Of a DNA stretch of 64,000 nucleotides, positions 51,932 to 60,626 are shown piece by piece; within the stretch, counting starts at the first letter, position 1; the number at the start of each line of letters is the position of its first letter. The DNA is from Phycisphaerae bacterium. Its GTDB lineage: Bacteria; Planctomycetota; Phycisphaerae; UBA1845. The position numbers were made by a program, and so were the translations under genes. The notes below the pieces were generated by a model, which searched no databases, had not been told where the DNA came from, and saw nothing but the letters and a program-made list of their open reading frames with translations. The stretch is from the NCBI GenBank assembly GCA_028289375.1, contig JANQQK010000038.1, positions 20,110-84,109 on the forward strand, given 5' to 3'.

Positions 51932-52881
51932 CCATCCTTGCCCGTGTAGGTGCCAACCTCGACCGGTATGACCGATGGCGGCGTCTGCCCGTTGAGAAAA
52001 TCATGTATCGTTTGAATCGTCAGTTCACCAATGCGCTGCGGATGCTGGATCACATCGCCATAGATGTCGCCGGCATCGATCCGCTTGCGCGCTTCCGGCG
52101 TCGCGTCGTAACCGACAATCCGCACCTTCGCCTTACGGTTGGCTGCCTCCACCGCCGCCAACGCCCCCAGCGCGGTGTCATCGTTGATCGCAAAAATCCC
52201 CGTCAAATCCGGGTGCGACTGCAACAGGTCTTCCGTCACGCGCATGGCTTTGTCGCGCTTCCCGTCCGCCGACAACTCCGCCACGACCTCCACATCGCGG
52301 AACAGCTTGATCTGCTCGCGAAATCCTTTCACACGATCGCTCACGCTCGCGACCTGCGGATGCGACAGGATGGCCACGCTCCCTTTGTGCCCGATCGCCT
52401 TGCCGAGCATTCTCGCCGCCTCGCGCCCACCAGCCTTGTTGTCGGAGGCGATATGGCTGGTGACCTCGCCGACCGATGAGAGGTTCGCGATGTCGGCTGT
52501 AAACACGGGAATCTTCGCGATGTTGGCCGCCCGAATCGCCGCACCCACGCTCTTCGAATCGCACGGACAGACGATCAGCGCATCGACCTTCTGCACGATG
52601 AACTCATCCACCTGATTCGACTGGCGCGCGGAATCGCCCTCGGCAGATGTGATGATGAGCTTGTAATCATGCTCCGCCGCGGTCGTTTCCATCCCATTGC
52701 GCAGCTGCTGATAGAATTGATGCTGCTCGGTTAGAAGCGTCACACCGATCGTCACGCGCCCGTCATCACTCGTTGGCGATTCGTTGGGTTCACAACCCGC
52801 AATCCATGCGGCCACGACAATGCAAAACAGTGCAACCGGATATTGCTGCATCAACCGATTCCGCCACCTTCGTTGCACCAT
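51928..52881 (-). CDS. sugar-binding lipoprotein of ABC transporter (RbsB type)
   Basis: 317 residues from the ATG at 52881 (GGAG eight bases upstream; in-frame ATGs at 52950, 52887 and 52851 are alternatives). Lipobox VVAAWIAGC. Periplasmic-binding type 1 fold: GVTLLTEQHQFYQQLRNGME, VDALIVCPCDSKSVGAAIRA, GIFAINDDTALGALAAVEAA and IVGYDATPEARKRI. It captures the sugar, possibly mannose or a manno-oligosaccharide given the GH38 gene in the same operon (inference). Confidence 0.87.
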   Translation of the reverse strand: MVQRRWRNRLMQQYPVALFCIVVAAWIAGCEPNESPTSDDGRVTIGVTLLTEQHQFYQQLRNGMETTAAEHDYKLIITSAEGDSARQSNQVDEFIVQKVDALIVCPCDSKSVGAAIRAANIAKIPVFTADIANLSSVGEVTSHIASDNKAGGREAARMLGKAIGHKGSVAILSHPQVASVSDRVKGFREQIKLFRDVEVVAELSADGKRDKAMRVTEDLLQSHPDLTGIFAINDDTALGALAAVEAANRKAKVRIVGYDATPEARKRIDAGDIYGDVIQHPQRIGELTIQTIHDFLNGQTPPSVIPVEVGTYTGKDG

Positions 52882-53027
52882 GCGCATCACTCCATCGTTG
52901 CGACGATTCGCCATTCGCATCATGAGCATGTCCGCGACGGACATGACCAACCGCGTCGCACGTTACAACCACGCCGCGGTTTTTTCAAAAACAGCCCGAA
53001 GAAATGAACGCGTCAGCCGCTACCACG

Positions 53028-56000
53028 TCAACGCGGTTGCTTCTTACCGGCCCGCTTCCGAGATGCGTCATTTGTCGGTTGCTTGCGACGGGAAGGCTTG
53101 GTCTTGCGGCCGTCCTTGCGACCGGTGTTCTTCTTGATCAGATCCTCAACCAGGTCTTCCACCGTGTTGCCCACCGCGTCCCTGAGCACACGGTCGAGAA
53201 GCTTCTGCGTGTCGACGGCAGCCAGATTCAGCTTCGGCTTCTTGCGTGTTCCGGCCAGCGGAATGTCCACGCGCAGTCCCTTGAGCACCGCCGCGTAGCC
53301 CTCAAGTCTCGCCCGCACGCCGAGCTTGCCCAGCAGTTTCTCATGGACCGGCAGCGACACAACAAGGTCGAGCGTATCGTCGAACCCCACGGATCCGTAG
53401 AACCGGACATCCACCTGGTCCGCGAAGATCATGCCGAAATTGCGGTAGTGAATGCGGTCTTCGCGAATCGTGAAATCTGCTCCCTCCAACCGACAGCCGA
53501 TCCACTTCCCACCAGCCAATCCCGACAAAGACAACAGCTCCATCATCAAGCCGGCCGGCATCAACCGCGTCTCGACCAGTTCAAGCTGCCCCGTCCCCCG
53601 CCCGCGCGCCGATTGTGTCGCGTCCAGCGGCATCGCAACATCCTTGATTGACAAATTGACCAACCCGTCGGCTGCGCCAATCTGATAGAAGACCGGGTTG
53701 ATTCGGCTGATCAGTTCGCGACTCAATTCCGGCGTGACGGCCACATCTCGCAACAGCGGCAGCGAACCCGGTATCCGCAACATCGGCACCGCCTGTGTAA
53801 AGTCGAGCGTCCCGCCGACGGCCACGCGTCCCCGGCTGGTCGCGATCGTGGTCGTCGGAATCGTCAACTGCCCGTCACGAAACGCGGCTTCGATCTCCTG
53901 CGATTCCACATCCACACCCGCCACCTTGGCCGCCTGCCACCCGACGCCGACCTGCCCGCTCAGATCGCGAAACGGTGGCACCGCACTGTCGCGATGGGCC
54001 ACGCCCTTCACGGCGAACATGCTCGCACTGCGTCCCTCCACGTCCAAGGTCCTGCCGATCTTCGGATCAATCTGCCGCAGCAGATCCATCACTGCGCCCC
54101 ACGACAGGTCATAACGCCCGCGCAGGTTCAGCACCGGCACTGTATCAAATTTCGCGACATCTCCCGTGACGATTGCGGTCAATGAATCCGACGTCACACG
54201 ATTGCTGCCCAGCGTGATCGTCTTGCCCGCCGGATCGATGTTCGCATTGAATGCGACGTCGACGGACCGTTCGCGAATGTCCTGATCACCCGCCCGGAAC
54301 GCCAGGTTCGCAAACTGCCCAGTCCCGTTGATCAGATAGGAACCGTCGTGCTGGACAATGGTGGCGTCCATCGTTGTGCGGCCTTCGACCGATCCCAACA
54401 CATCCTCGCCGGTGATCCGCTTCAACTTCTGCTCGAGACCGCGCAGATCCGTCTCCACCGCGACCTTCGCTTTCGTGATCGTCGCATCCTGAATGTCGAC
54501 GCGAACATCCTCGCCCTGAAACGTCGTCTCATCCGCCGACACATCGACGCGCGCAACCTGCAGACGCGCTTCATCAAGAACCAGATCCGACCAGGCCAAC
54601 GTCACCGGACCATCCGCAAACGGACGCCCCTCCACCGTCAACCGATTGCCCCGCAACTGACCCGACGTCGTCATCGGAGCATCAGCCGATGATCGCGCAA
54701 CCGAGAACGATCCGCCGACCGCTCCACCAAAGCGATCCAGCACATCACCCAGCAATGGTTTCAACCGCGACGCCGCGTGGGCGAGGTCCACCCGGGCATC
54801 ACCGATCCTCGCCGACATCGCCCCCGATGCCACGTCGTAATCACCAGACCCCGCAGCGAAAAATCGCTGATCCACGTCTACCGACAGACTCGTCGCCTCG
54901 ATGCTGGCCACCCGATCATCACGCAGCGTCACGCGTCCGATTTCGTGAATCGATCCCGAATCCACCGCATAGACTGGTCCATCACCCGACGAGAACCGCA
55001 CGTTCGCGAGGTCGGCCCGCACGTCCGTGCTGATGCTCTGCTCGTCAATCCGGTTCAACGTCGCCGCGCCCGAAACACGACCGGACAGCTCCATCTCACC
55101 CACATCGACAACCTGCGTCAGCTCAGACAGCATCTGCCCGGCATCAACATCAAACGTGCACGACATGTCTTCCACCGTGCCCGACGCCTCCACCGATGCG
55201 AACGCAGCCCTCACGTCTGCCCGATCCACCACGACGCCTCGCCCCGTTTCCAACTTGGCGGCCACGTCGAGCGTTACCGGCTCAGGTTTGAGCGTGCGAC
55301 CACCACCAACAGCCGACACGTCCGTCAAATGCAGCCGACCCGCAACCGATGGCGTCGCACCACCGCGCACCGCAACGTCTGAGAGTTCCAGCCGCCCGGA
55401 ATCTAGATGCAAGTCCTTGTTCAACGGCAACACGCCGGGCAGCGCGCTCACCATCGCCGGAAGATCAAGCACGCCGTCAACCGTCAACGTCAACGCAGGC
55501 AACGATAGCGATTCACCCGCAACCAATGCATTCAACACCTGTTCCACGTCCAACGCCGGCAGCGCCTCAGGCACCTCCGCCATCAACAACGCTGTGACGT
55601 TCCCCGGTGCCCCACCAATCGCCGCCTCCGCCTGAATGGTCTGACCGTCGTATTGACCCTTCCCTTTCACCTGCAGATTCAACGGCGTGGCCCCGTCCAC
55701 TGCGCGGACATCCGCGAGCGCAACGTCGTAGTTCAGCAAGACATCTCCATCACGCAGCACACCATCCAATGCAACCTTTGCGTTTCCGGTCCCCGCCTCA
55801 TCGACAGCGTTCAATTGGACGCGCCACGTTTCGCCATCAAACTGCCCGTCCCCCTTGATGCTCAAGTTCAACGGTGCTGCCTCATGCACAGTGCGTACGT
55901 TGGCCAATCCCAACTTGTAGGTCAGCGATGACTCACCACCGTGCATCGAACCATCGATCGCGAACGTCGCCGTCCCACCAGCCATCACAGATTCGTCGAC

Positions 56001-56825
56001 GACACCCAAGTCCTGAAGAACCTTCGACACCGTCAAAAGATCAACAGGACGTTCGGACCGGAGGTCAACCTCAACGTCGGCAGACGCCGCATCGACGACC
56101 CCATCGCGCACCAGATTCGCGACCTTGAATCCCCCCTTCAACGCACCGCTATCCGGCGGCGTCAACGCCAGTTCCCCAACGACTTGCTCAAGTCCATTCA
56201 GGGCGACGTCCGTCTGAATTCCCGTCACCATCACGGGCGCTGAACCATCACGCTCAATCGTGGCCGCCCCACCACGAACCACCACCCGCCCCACCGGATG
56301 AATCCCAATATCACCGCTACCGACTTCAATTCCGCCGTCTGACGTTCCGTCCCCGACGGTCTCGAATGCTTCAACAATCGACACTGTCTGATCCGCATCG
56401 ACGTACACCTGCAGAACTGGATCGTCGATGTGCAACTCGCCGAACGACCACGCCTCACGCACCATCGCCCAGACCGAACGACTCAACGTCACCTGCGGAA
56501 CAACAAGCACCTCCCGCCTGTCTGAATCCAACACGCGCGCATCTTTCAACACCGTTGGCTTGGTCCAGCTCAACGCGACGGAATCGACGGCCACTTCACC
56601 ACGAATCGCCCCATTCACATACCCGAGCGCGAACTGGGTTACCGGCCGCATCGACACGATCGTCGGCGCCGCCACCACCAGTGCTGCTGCAAGCACGATG
56701 ATCAAAAAGTACAGACGCACAAAGAACCGCAGCCACCCGCGCTTCGTTCTCCCCGCCCCATGCGCACTGTCCACCGATTTACCTGTGCCAATGTCCGACG
56801 TCGAATCAGAAAGCTGCTGCGACAT
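53028..56825 (-). CDS. very large AsmA/TamB-like envelope protein
   Basis: 1265 residues from the ATG at 56825 (AAGGGA upstream). One N-terminal membrane helix (about 36-58, LYFLIIVLAAALVVAAPTIV) is followed by more than 1100 residues of repeated beta-strands, e.g. LNLSIKGDGQFDGETWRVQL and a near-copy LNLQVKGKGQYDGQTIQAEA (about 330-430). The last 60 residues are Lys/Arg-rich. AsmA/TamB-type proteins bridge the envelope and help lipid or outer-membrane assembly. The internal duplication suggests a lengthened groove. It lies 150 bases after the transporter gene on the same strand. Confidence 0.7.
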   Translation of the reverse strand: MSQQLSDSTSDIGTGKSVDSAHGAGRTKRGWLRFFVRLYFLIIVLAAALVVAAPTIVSMRPVTQFALGYVNGAIRGEVAVDSVALSWTKPTVLKDARVLDSDRREVLVVPQVTLSRSVWAMVREAWSFGELHIDDPVLQVYVDADQTVSIVEAFETVGDGTSDGGIEVGSGDIGIHPVGRVVVRGGAATIERDGSAPVMVTGIQTDVALNGLEQVVGELALTPPDSGALKGGFKVANLVRDGVVDAASADVEVDLRSERPVDLLTVSKVLQDLGVVDESVMAGGTATFAIDGSMHGGESSLTYKLGLANVRTVHEAAPLNLSIKGDGQFDGETWRVQLNAVDEAGTGNAKVALDGVLRDGDVLLNYDVALADVRAVDGATPLNLQVKGKGQYDGQTIQAEAAIGGAPGNVTALLMAEVPEALPALDVEQVLNALVAGESLSLPALTLTVDGVLDLPAMVSALPGVLPLNKDLHLDSGRLELSDVAVRGGATPSVAGRLHLTDVSAVGGGRTLKPEPVTLDVAAKLETGRGVVVDRADVRAAFASVEASGTVEDMSCTFDVDAGQMLSELTQVVDVGEMELSGRVSGAATLNRIDEQSISTDVRADLANVRFSSGDGPVYAVDSGSIHEIGRVTLRDDRVASIEATSLSVDVDQRFFAAGSGDYDVASGAMSARIGDARVDLAHAASRLKPLLGDVLDRFGGAVGGSFSVARSSADAPMTTSGQLRGNRLTVEGRPFADGPVTLAWSDLVLDEARLQVARVDVSADETTFQGEDVRVDIQDATITKAKVAVETDLRGLEQKLKRITGEDVLGSVEGRTTMDATIVQHDGSYLINGTGQFANLAFRAGDQDIRERSVDVAFNANIDPAGKTITLGSNRVTSDSLTAIVTGDVAKFDTVPVLNLRGRYDLSWGAVMDLLRQIDPKIGRTLDVEGRSASMFAVKGVAHRDSAVPPFRDLSGQVGVGWQAAKVAGVDVESQEIEAAFRDGQLTIPTTTIATSRGRVAVGGTLDFTQAVPMLRIPGSLPLLRDVAVTPELSRELISRINPVFYQIGAADGLVNLSIKDVAMPLDATQSARGRGTGQLELVETRLMPAGLMMELLSLSGLAGGKWIGCRLEGADFTIREDRIHYRNFGMIFADQVDVRFYGSVGFDDTLDLVVSLPVHEKLLGKLGVRARLEGYAAVLKGLRVDIPLAGTRKKPKLNLAAVDTQKLLDRVLRDAVGNTVEDLVEDLIKKNTGRKDGRKTKPSRRKQPTNDASRKRAGKKQPR

Positions 56826-56881
56826 GATGCGAGTCCCTTCGTCGTCGATACCCCGCGCGACCCATCCCAAACGACATCCGA

Positions 56882-59743
56882 TTATCTTAACGCGTCGCGA
56901 AGCTTCCTGAACATCTCCGCCTCCGCTTCGTACCCGGCGTTCGGCGCGCCCTCGTGCAGCCTCTCATACACCCGCACGAGCGCATTCAGCGTCGGCTTCT
57001 TGTACGCATCCGGGACATCTTCGCGATCACCAATCGATCGCCACACACCAACGAGCGTCTTCTCCGCTTCATCATATCGCCCAAGCGACACAAGACACTG
57101 CCCGCGACCAAGATGAACCAAGTCAACCCACAGATGCCCCGTCGGCAGCACCCGTGCGTACACCCCCAGCGCCTCGTCATATCGCGTTAGTGCCTGTTCG
57201 AAACGACCCAGCCCATACAGACAAGCCGCACTGCTGTTCAACGCCAACCCCACATCCGCATGATCGTCACCATGCAGCCGTCGACTCAACGCCAATCCCG
57301 TCTCAAGCTGCCCGAGCGCCTCTTCCCGCCGATCCAATTCCGAGAGGCAACGCGCGACATTGTTGTACACCTTGACGAGCGACGCATGCTCCGGACCAAA
57401 AAGCGCAACCCGCATCGCCAGCGATCGCTCGAGATACGGCAACGCCTCCGCCGCACGTCCCAACTTTGACAGGCCATCGCCCACGTTGTTGAGATTCACC
57501 GCGGTCATCGGATGCGCATCGGCAAACATCCGCTCACTCATCGCCAACGCCTCGCGATAGTACGTCAGCGCCTCCTCACGCCGCCCCACCGCGCTCAAAC
57601 AAGCCCCAAGGTTGTTCAACCCATCCGCAATCTCAGGATGATCTTGCGACATCAATCGACGCCGCATACCCACCATCTCCTCAAATCGCGGCAACGCCTC
57701 GCCCGGTTCACCCAACGCATACAGACAGCACGCCACGTTGTTCAGACATGTCGCCACCGTCGGATGATCCCCTTCGAACAGACGCCTCGCCATCGCCAGC
57801 GACGTCTCGAACATCGGCAACGCCTCCTCCGCCCGGCCAAGCGAATCGAGACACGACGCCACGCTGTTCATATCCGACGCAACCTGGGCATCATCGCCCG
57901 GATAGAGTCGCCGCCGCATCGCCAACCCATCCTCGAGCATGGGCAACGCTTGCTGTGAACGCCCGAGCGTCTCCAGGCAGATTCCCGCATGGACGAGCGT
58001 GTCCGCCACGTCGTCATGATCGCCGCGGTGAAGACGCCGGCGAATCACCAACGACTCCTCGAACAGCGCCAGTGCATCGACCGACTGCCCCACCCTCTGA
58101 AGCCACGCCGCCGTCCCAAACAACGCGTCGGCATGCTCAACGCTGCCATGCCCATGACACATGACCGCCATCTGGATTGTCGGCGTCAACATCCGCTTGG
58201 CCGCGTCAAACTCCGCGATACCGCGATAAACCGAACCCAGCGTGACACGCAGTCGCAACTCCGCTTCAGGCGTTGACGCAAGCTCACCGGCGTCGATCCG
58301 CGCTGCCGTCGCGTCGAGCATTTCGCGCAGCACCGTCGTGTCGCGACCCAGCGCGATGCCCATATCCACCCCGGAAAGTGTGTCCTCCATGAACGTCGCG
58401 AACAGACCCGTCTTCTCAGCCTCCGACTGCGCACGCCAATAAAGACGCGTCGCCACCACCGTCGAACCGACAAGCAACACGGCGATCACCGCAGAAAACA
58501 TGACGGCCAATCGATGCCGACGCACGAACTTCCGCATCGCATTCACACGCGACGGCGGCCCTGCCACAACCGGCTCATCACGAAGAAAGCACGCAACATC
58601 ACGCCCGACCGCCAACGCCGTCTGATACCGCTCGCCGCGCTCTCGCGCCAACGCCTTCAAGGCGATCCAATCAAGATCGCCCCGCAATCGCGCTCGCAAC
58701 GCCGACACCGCGAGTCCCCGCTTCGTCGCGATTCCCTCCGACACCGCACCCGCGGCCGACAAATGGACACTGGGCCGCACGACATCCTGCTCGCGAATCA
58801 ATCGCTTCACATCCGTCTGTGTCGTGTTCTTCATCAACACTGCCAGCGGTGTCACACCCGTCAGCAACTCGTACAACACCGCACCAAGCGAATAGACGTC
58901 ACTCCGCGTGTCGAAATCCGATGCACCGTCATCTGCCTGCTCCGGTGACATGTACGCTGGCGTCCCCACAAGCGCATCTGCCCGCGTCACCAACGACACA
59001 TCGGTCAACCGACGCTCCATCGCCTTGGCAATCCCGAAATCGATCACTTTCACCTGCGGCCGACCATCTACCTCTGTCACAAGAATGTTGGTCGGTTTCA
59101 GATCGCGATGAATCACTCCCTTCTGATGCGCATGCTGAACGGCCTCGCACACGGATTCGAACAACCGCAATCGTGCATCGATCGTCAGCCGATGATCATC
59201 GCAGTACCGCGTGATCGGCAGACCATCGACCAACTCCATCACGAAATAGGGCCGCCCCGTTTCGGTCGCCCCCGCATCGAGGACCCGCGCGATGCCTGGA
59301 TGATCCATCAGTGCCAACGCCTGTCGCTCGGCGTCGAACCGCGCGATGACCTCGCGCGTATCCATCCCCAACTTGATGACCTTGATCGCCACATCGCGGC
59401 GTATGGGCGTGGTTTGGATCGCACGATACACGACACCAAAACCGCCCTCGCCGATCTGCTCAACGAGTTCATACGGGCCGATGCGCTCATGCGAAGACGA
59501 TTGATGCGTCGGACGCACATGATCCAACGCCAAGTTGTCCGACTCATCAATACCCAGAAGCGCGAATCCCGGCGAGTCCAGAAACGCAGGCGCTGAATCG
59601 TATGCCTCGAGTAGCGATGTTACTTCCGACCGCAATGCGTCATCATCGCCGGACGCGACCTTCAGAAACGCCGCACGCTCACCAGGCGGCAAGTGCAACG
59701 CCTCATGAAAGAAACGCTCGGCAGCCTCAGTTCTGCTTCCCAT
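56882..59743 (-). CDS. Ser/Thr protein kinase with membrane helix and TPR repeats
   Basis: 953 residues from ATG 59743. Kinase domain about 85-355: IGEGGFGVVYRA, VAIKVIKLG, VIHRDLKPTNILV, VIDFGIAKAM and GTPAYMSPEQA. One transmembrane helix lies at about 415-435 (LAVMFSAVIAVLLVGSTVVA). Ten or so Kinesin-light-chain-like TPRs (about 500-940) follow, e.g. NNVACCLYALGEPGEALPRF. The N-terminal part holds a helical segment common in planctomycete kinases. The start overlaps the sigma-factor gene, so the kinase probably regulates, or is read out through, that sigma factor. Confidence 0.9.
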   Translation of the reverse strand: MGSRTEAAERFFHEALHLPPGERAAFLKVASGDDDALRSEVTSLLEAYDSAPAFLDSPGFALLGIDESDNLALDHVRPTHQSSSHERIGPYELVEQIGEGGFGVVYRAIQTTPIRRDVAIKVIKLGMDTREVIARFDAERQALALMDHPGIARVLDAGATETGRPYFVMELVDGLPITRYCDDHRLTIDARLRLFESVCEAVQHAHQKGVIHRDLKPTNILVTEVDGRPQVKVIDFGIAKAMERRLTDVSLVTRADALVGTPAYMSPEQADDGASDFDTRSDVYSLGAVLYELLTGVTPLAVLMKNTTQTDVKRLIREQDVVRPSVHLSAAGAVSEGIATKRGLAVSALRARLRGDLDWIALKALARERGERYQTALAVGRDVACFLRDEPVVAGPPSRVNAMRKFVRRHRLAVMFSAVIAVLLVGSTVVATRLYWRAQSEAEKTGLFATFMEDTLSGVDMGIALGRDTTVLREMLDATAARIDAGELASTPEAELRLRVTLGSVYRGIAEFDAAKRMLTPTIQMAVMCHGHGSVEHADALFGTAAWLQRVGQSVDALALFEESLVIRRRLHRGDHDDVADTLVHAGICLETLGRSQQALPMLEDGLAMRRRLYPGDDAQVASDMNSVASCLDSLGRAEEALPMFETSLAMARRLFEGDHPTVATCLNNVACCLYALGEPGEALPRFEEMVGMRRRLMSQDHPEIADGLNNLGACLSAVGRREEALTYYREALAMSERMFADAHPMTAVNLNNVGDGLSKLGRAAEALPYLERSLAMRVALFGPEHASLVKVYNNVARCLSELDRREEALGQLETGLALSRRLHGDDHADVGLALNSSAACLYGLGRFEQALTRYDEALGVYARVLPTGHLWVDLVHLGRGQCLVSLGRYDEAEKTLVGVWRSIGDREDVPDAYKKPTLNALVRVYERLHEGAPNAGYEAEAEMFRKLRDALR

Positions 59744-60341
59744 CGCCGCCATTCCCCGTCGCATCATCCAGCAGATACCGCGACAGCCACGCCCGCGCAA
59801 AGCTCCAATCACGCTTCACCGTCCGTGGCGAGACGTCGAGCACCTCAGCCGTCTCAGCCACGTCGAGTCCCGCAAAAAACCGCAGCTCCACGATCCGCGC
59901 CTTGCGCTGATCCACCTCCGCAAGATCATCCAACGCGTCGTTGATCGCCACGACATCCTCCGCAGACACGCTCAACCGCTCCGACAACCCCGTCAACTCG
60001 ACACGCTTGCGACGGTCGCCGCGCTTCGCACTGCTCGTTCTCCGCGCATAATCCACCAGAATCTGTCGCATCGCCCGCGCCGCCGCCCCGAAAAAGTGTG
60101 CCCGGTTCTCCCAATTCGTCTGCTGCTTTCCCAACAAACGCAGGTAGGCTTCGTTGACGAGCGCCGTTGTCTGCAGCGTATGGTCAGCCCGCTCCCGCGC
60201 CATCATGGCCGCCGCGACACCGCGAAGCTCGCTGTGCACCCGATCAATCAGGGCACGCTCCGCCCCCACCTTTCCCATGCGTACATCCGACAGCACTTGG
60301 GTCAAATCGCCGAGCTTGTTCTGTTCCGATTCCAATGACAT
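59727..60341 (-). CDS. ECF-type sigma-70 factor
   Basis: About 204 residues. Region 2: LVNEAYLRLLG and RAHFFGAAARAMRQILVDYA. Region 4: DALDDLAEVDQRKARIVELR followed by the helix-turn-helix VAETAEVLDVSPRTVKRDW. This matches the planctomycete-rich ECF subgroup usually linked to Ser/Thr kinases, and here the kinase gene overlaps its 3' end. No anti-sigma factor is visible; phosphorylation may be the control. TTG 60347 with GGGAG ten bases upstream is a possible alternative start. Confidence 0.88.
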   Translation of the reverse strand: MSLESEQNKLGDLTQVLSDVRMGKVGAERALIDRVHSELRGVAAAMMARERADHTLQTTALVNEAYLRLLGKQQTNWENRAHFFGAAARAMRQILVDYARRTSSAKRGDRRKRVELTGLSERLSVSAEDVVAINDALDDLAEVDQRKARIVELRFFAGLDVAETAEVLDVSPRTVKRDWSFARAWLSRYLLDDATGNGGDGKQN

Positions 60342-60626
60342 GCTCAAGTTTGGGTAACTCCCCCTTCACGATCATCCCGCCCCACTCGCCGCAAATCGTA
60401 GTCACGCACCAACGGCCAAACAAGATTTCCGCCATTTCCGCCACTTTTTTGTTCCCACCGTGGCCCCGACGCAACCTACGCCCCGCATGCATCAGAGTGG
60501 GAGCGTGAACGTCCCAACCACGCCACAACGGCATGGCAACGGGTCTTCGCGTCACGCCGCTCGCCATGCGCGGTCGGTCAACGGGGCAAAAAACATCGAC
60601 ACAAGCGTCAACGGAGCAACACCACC

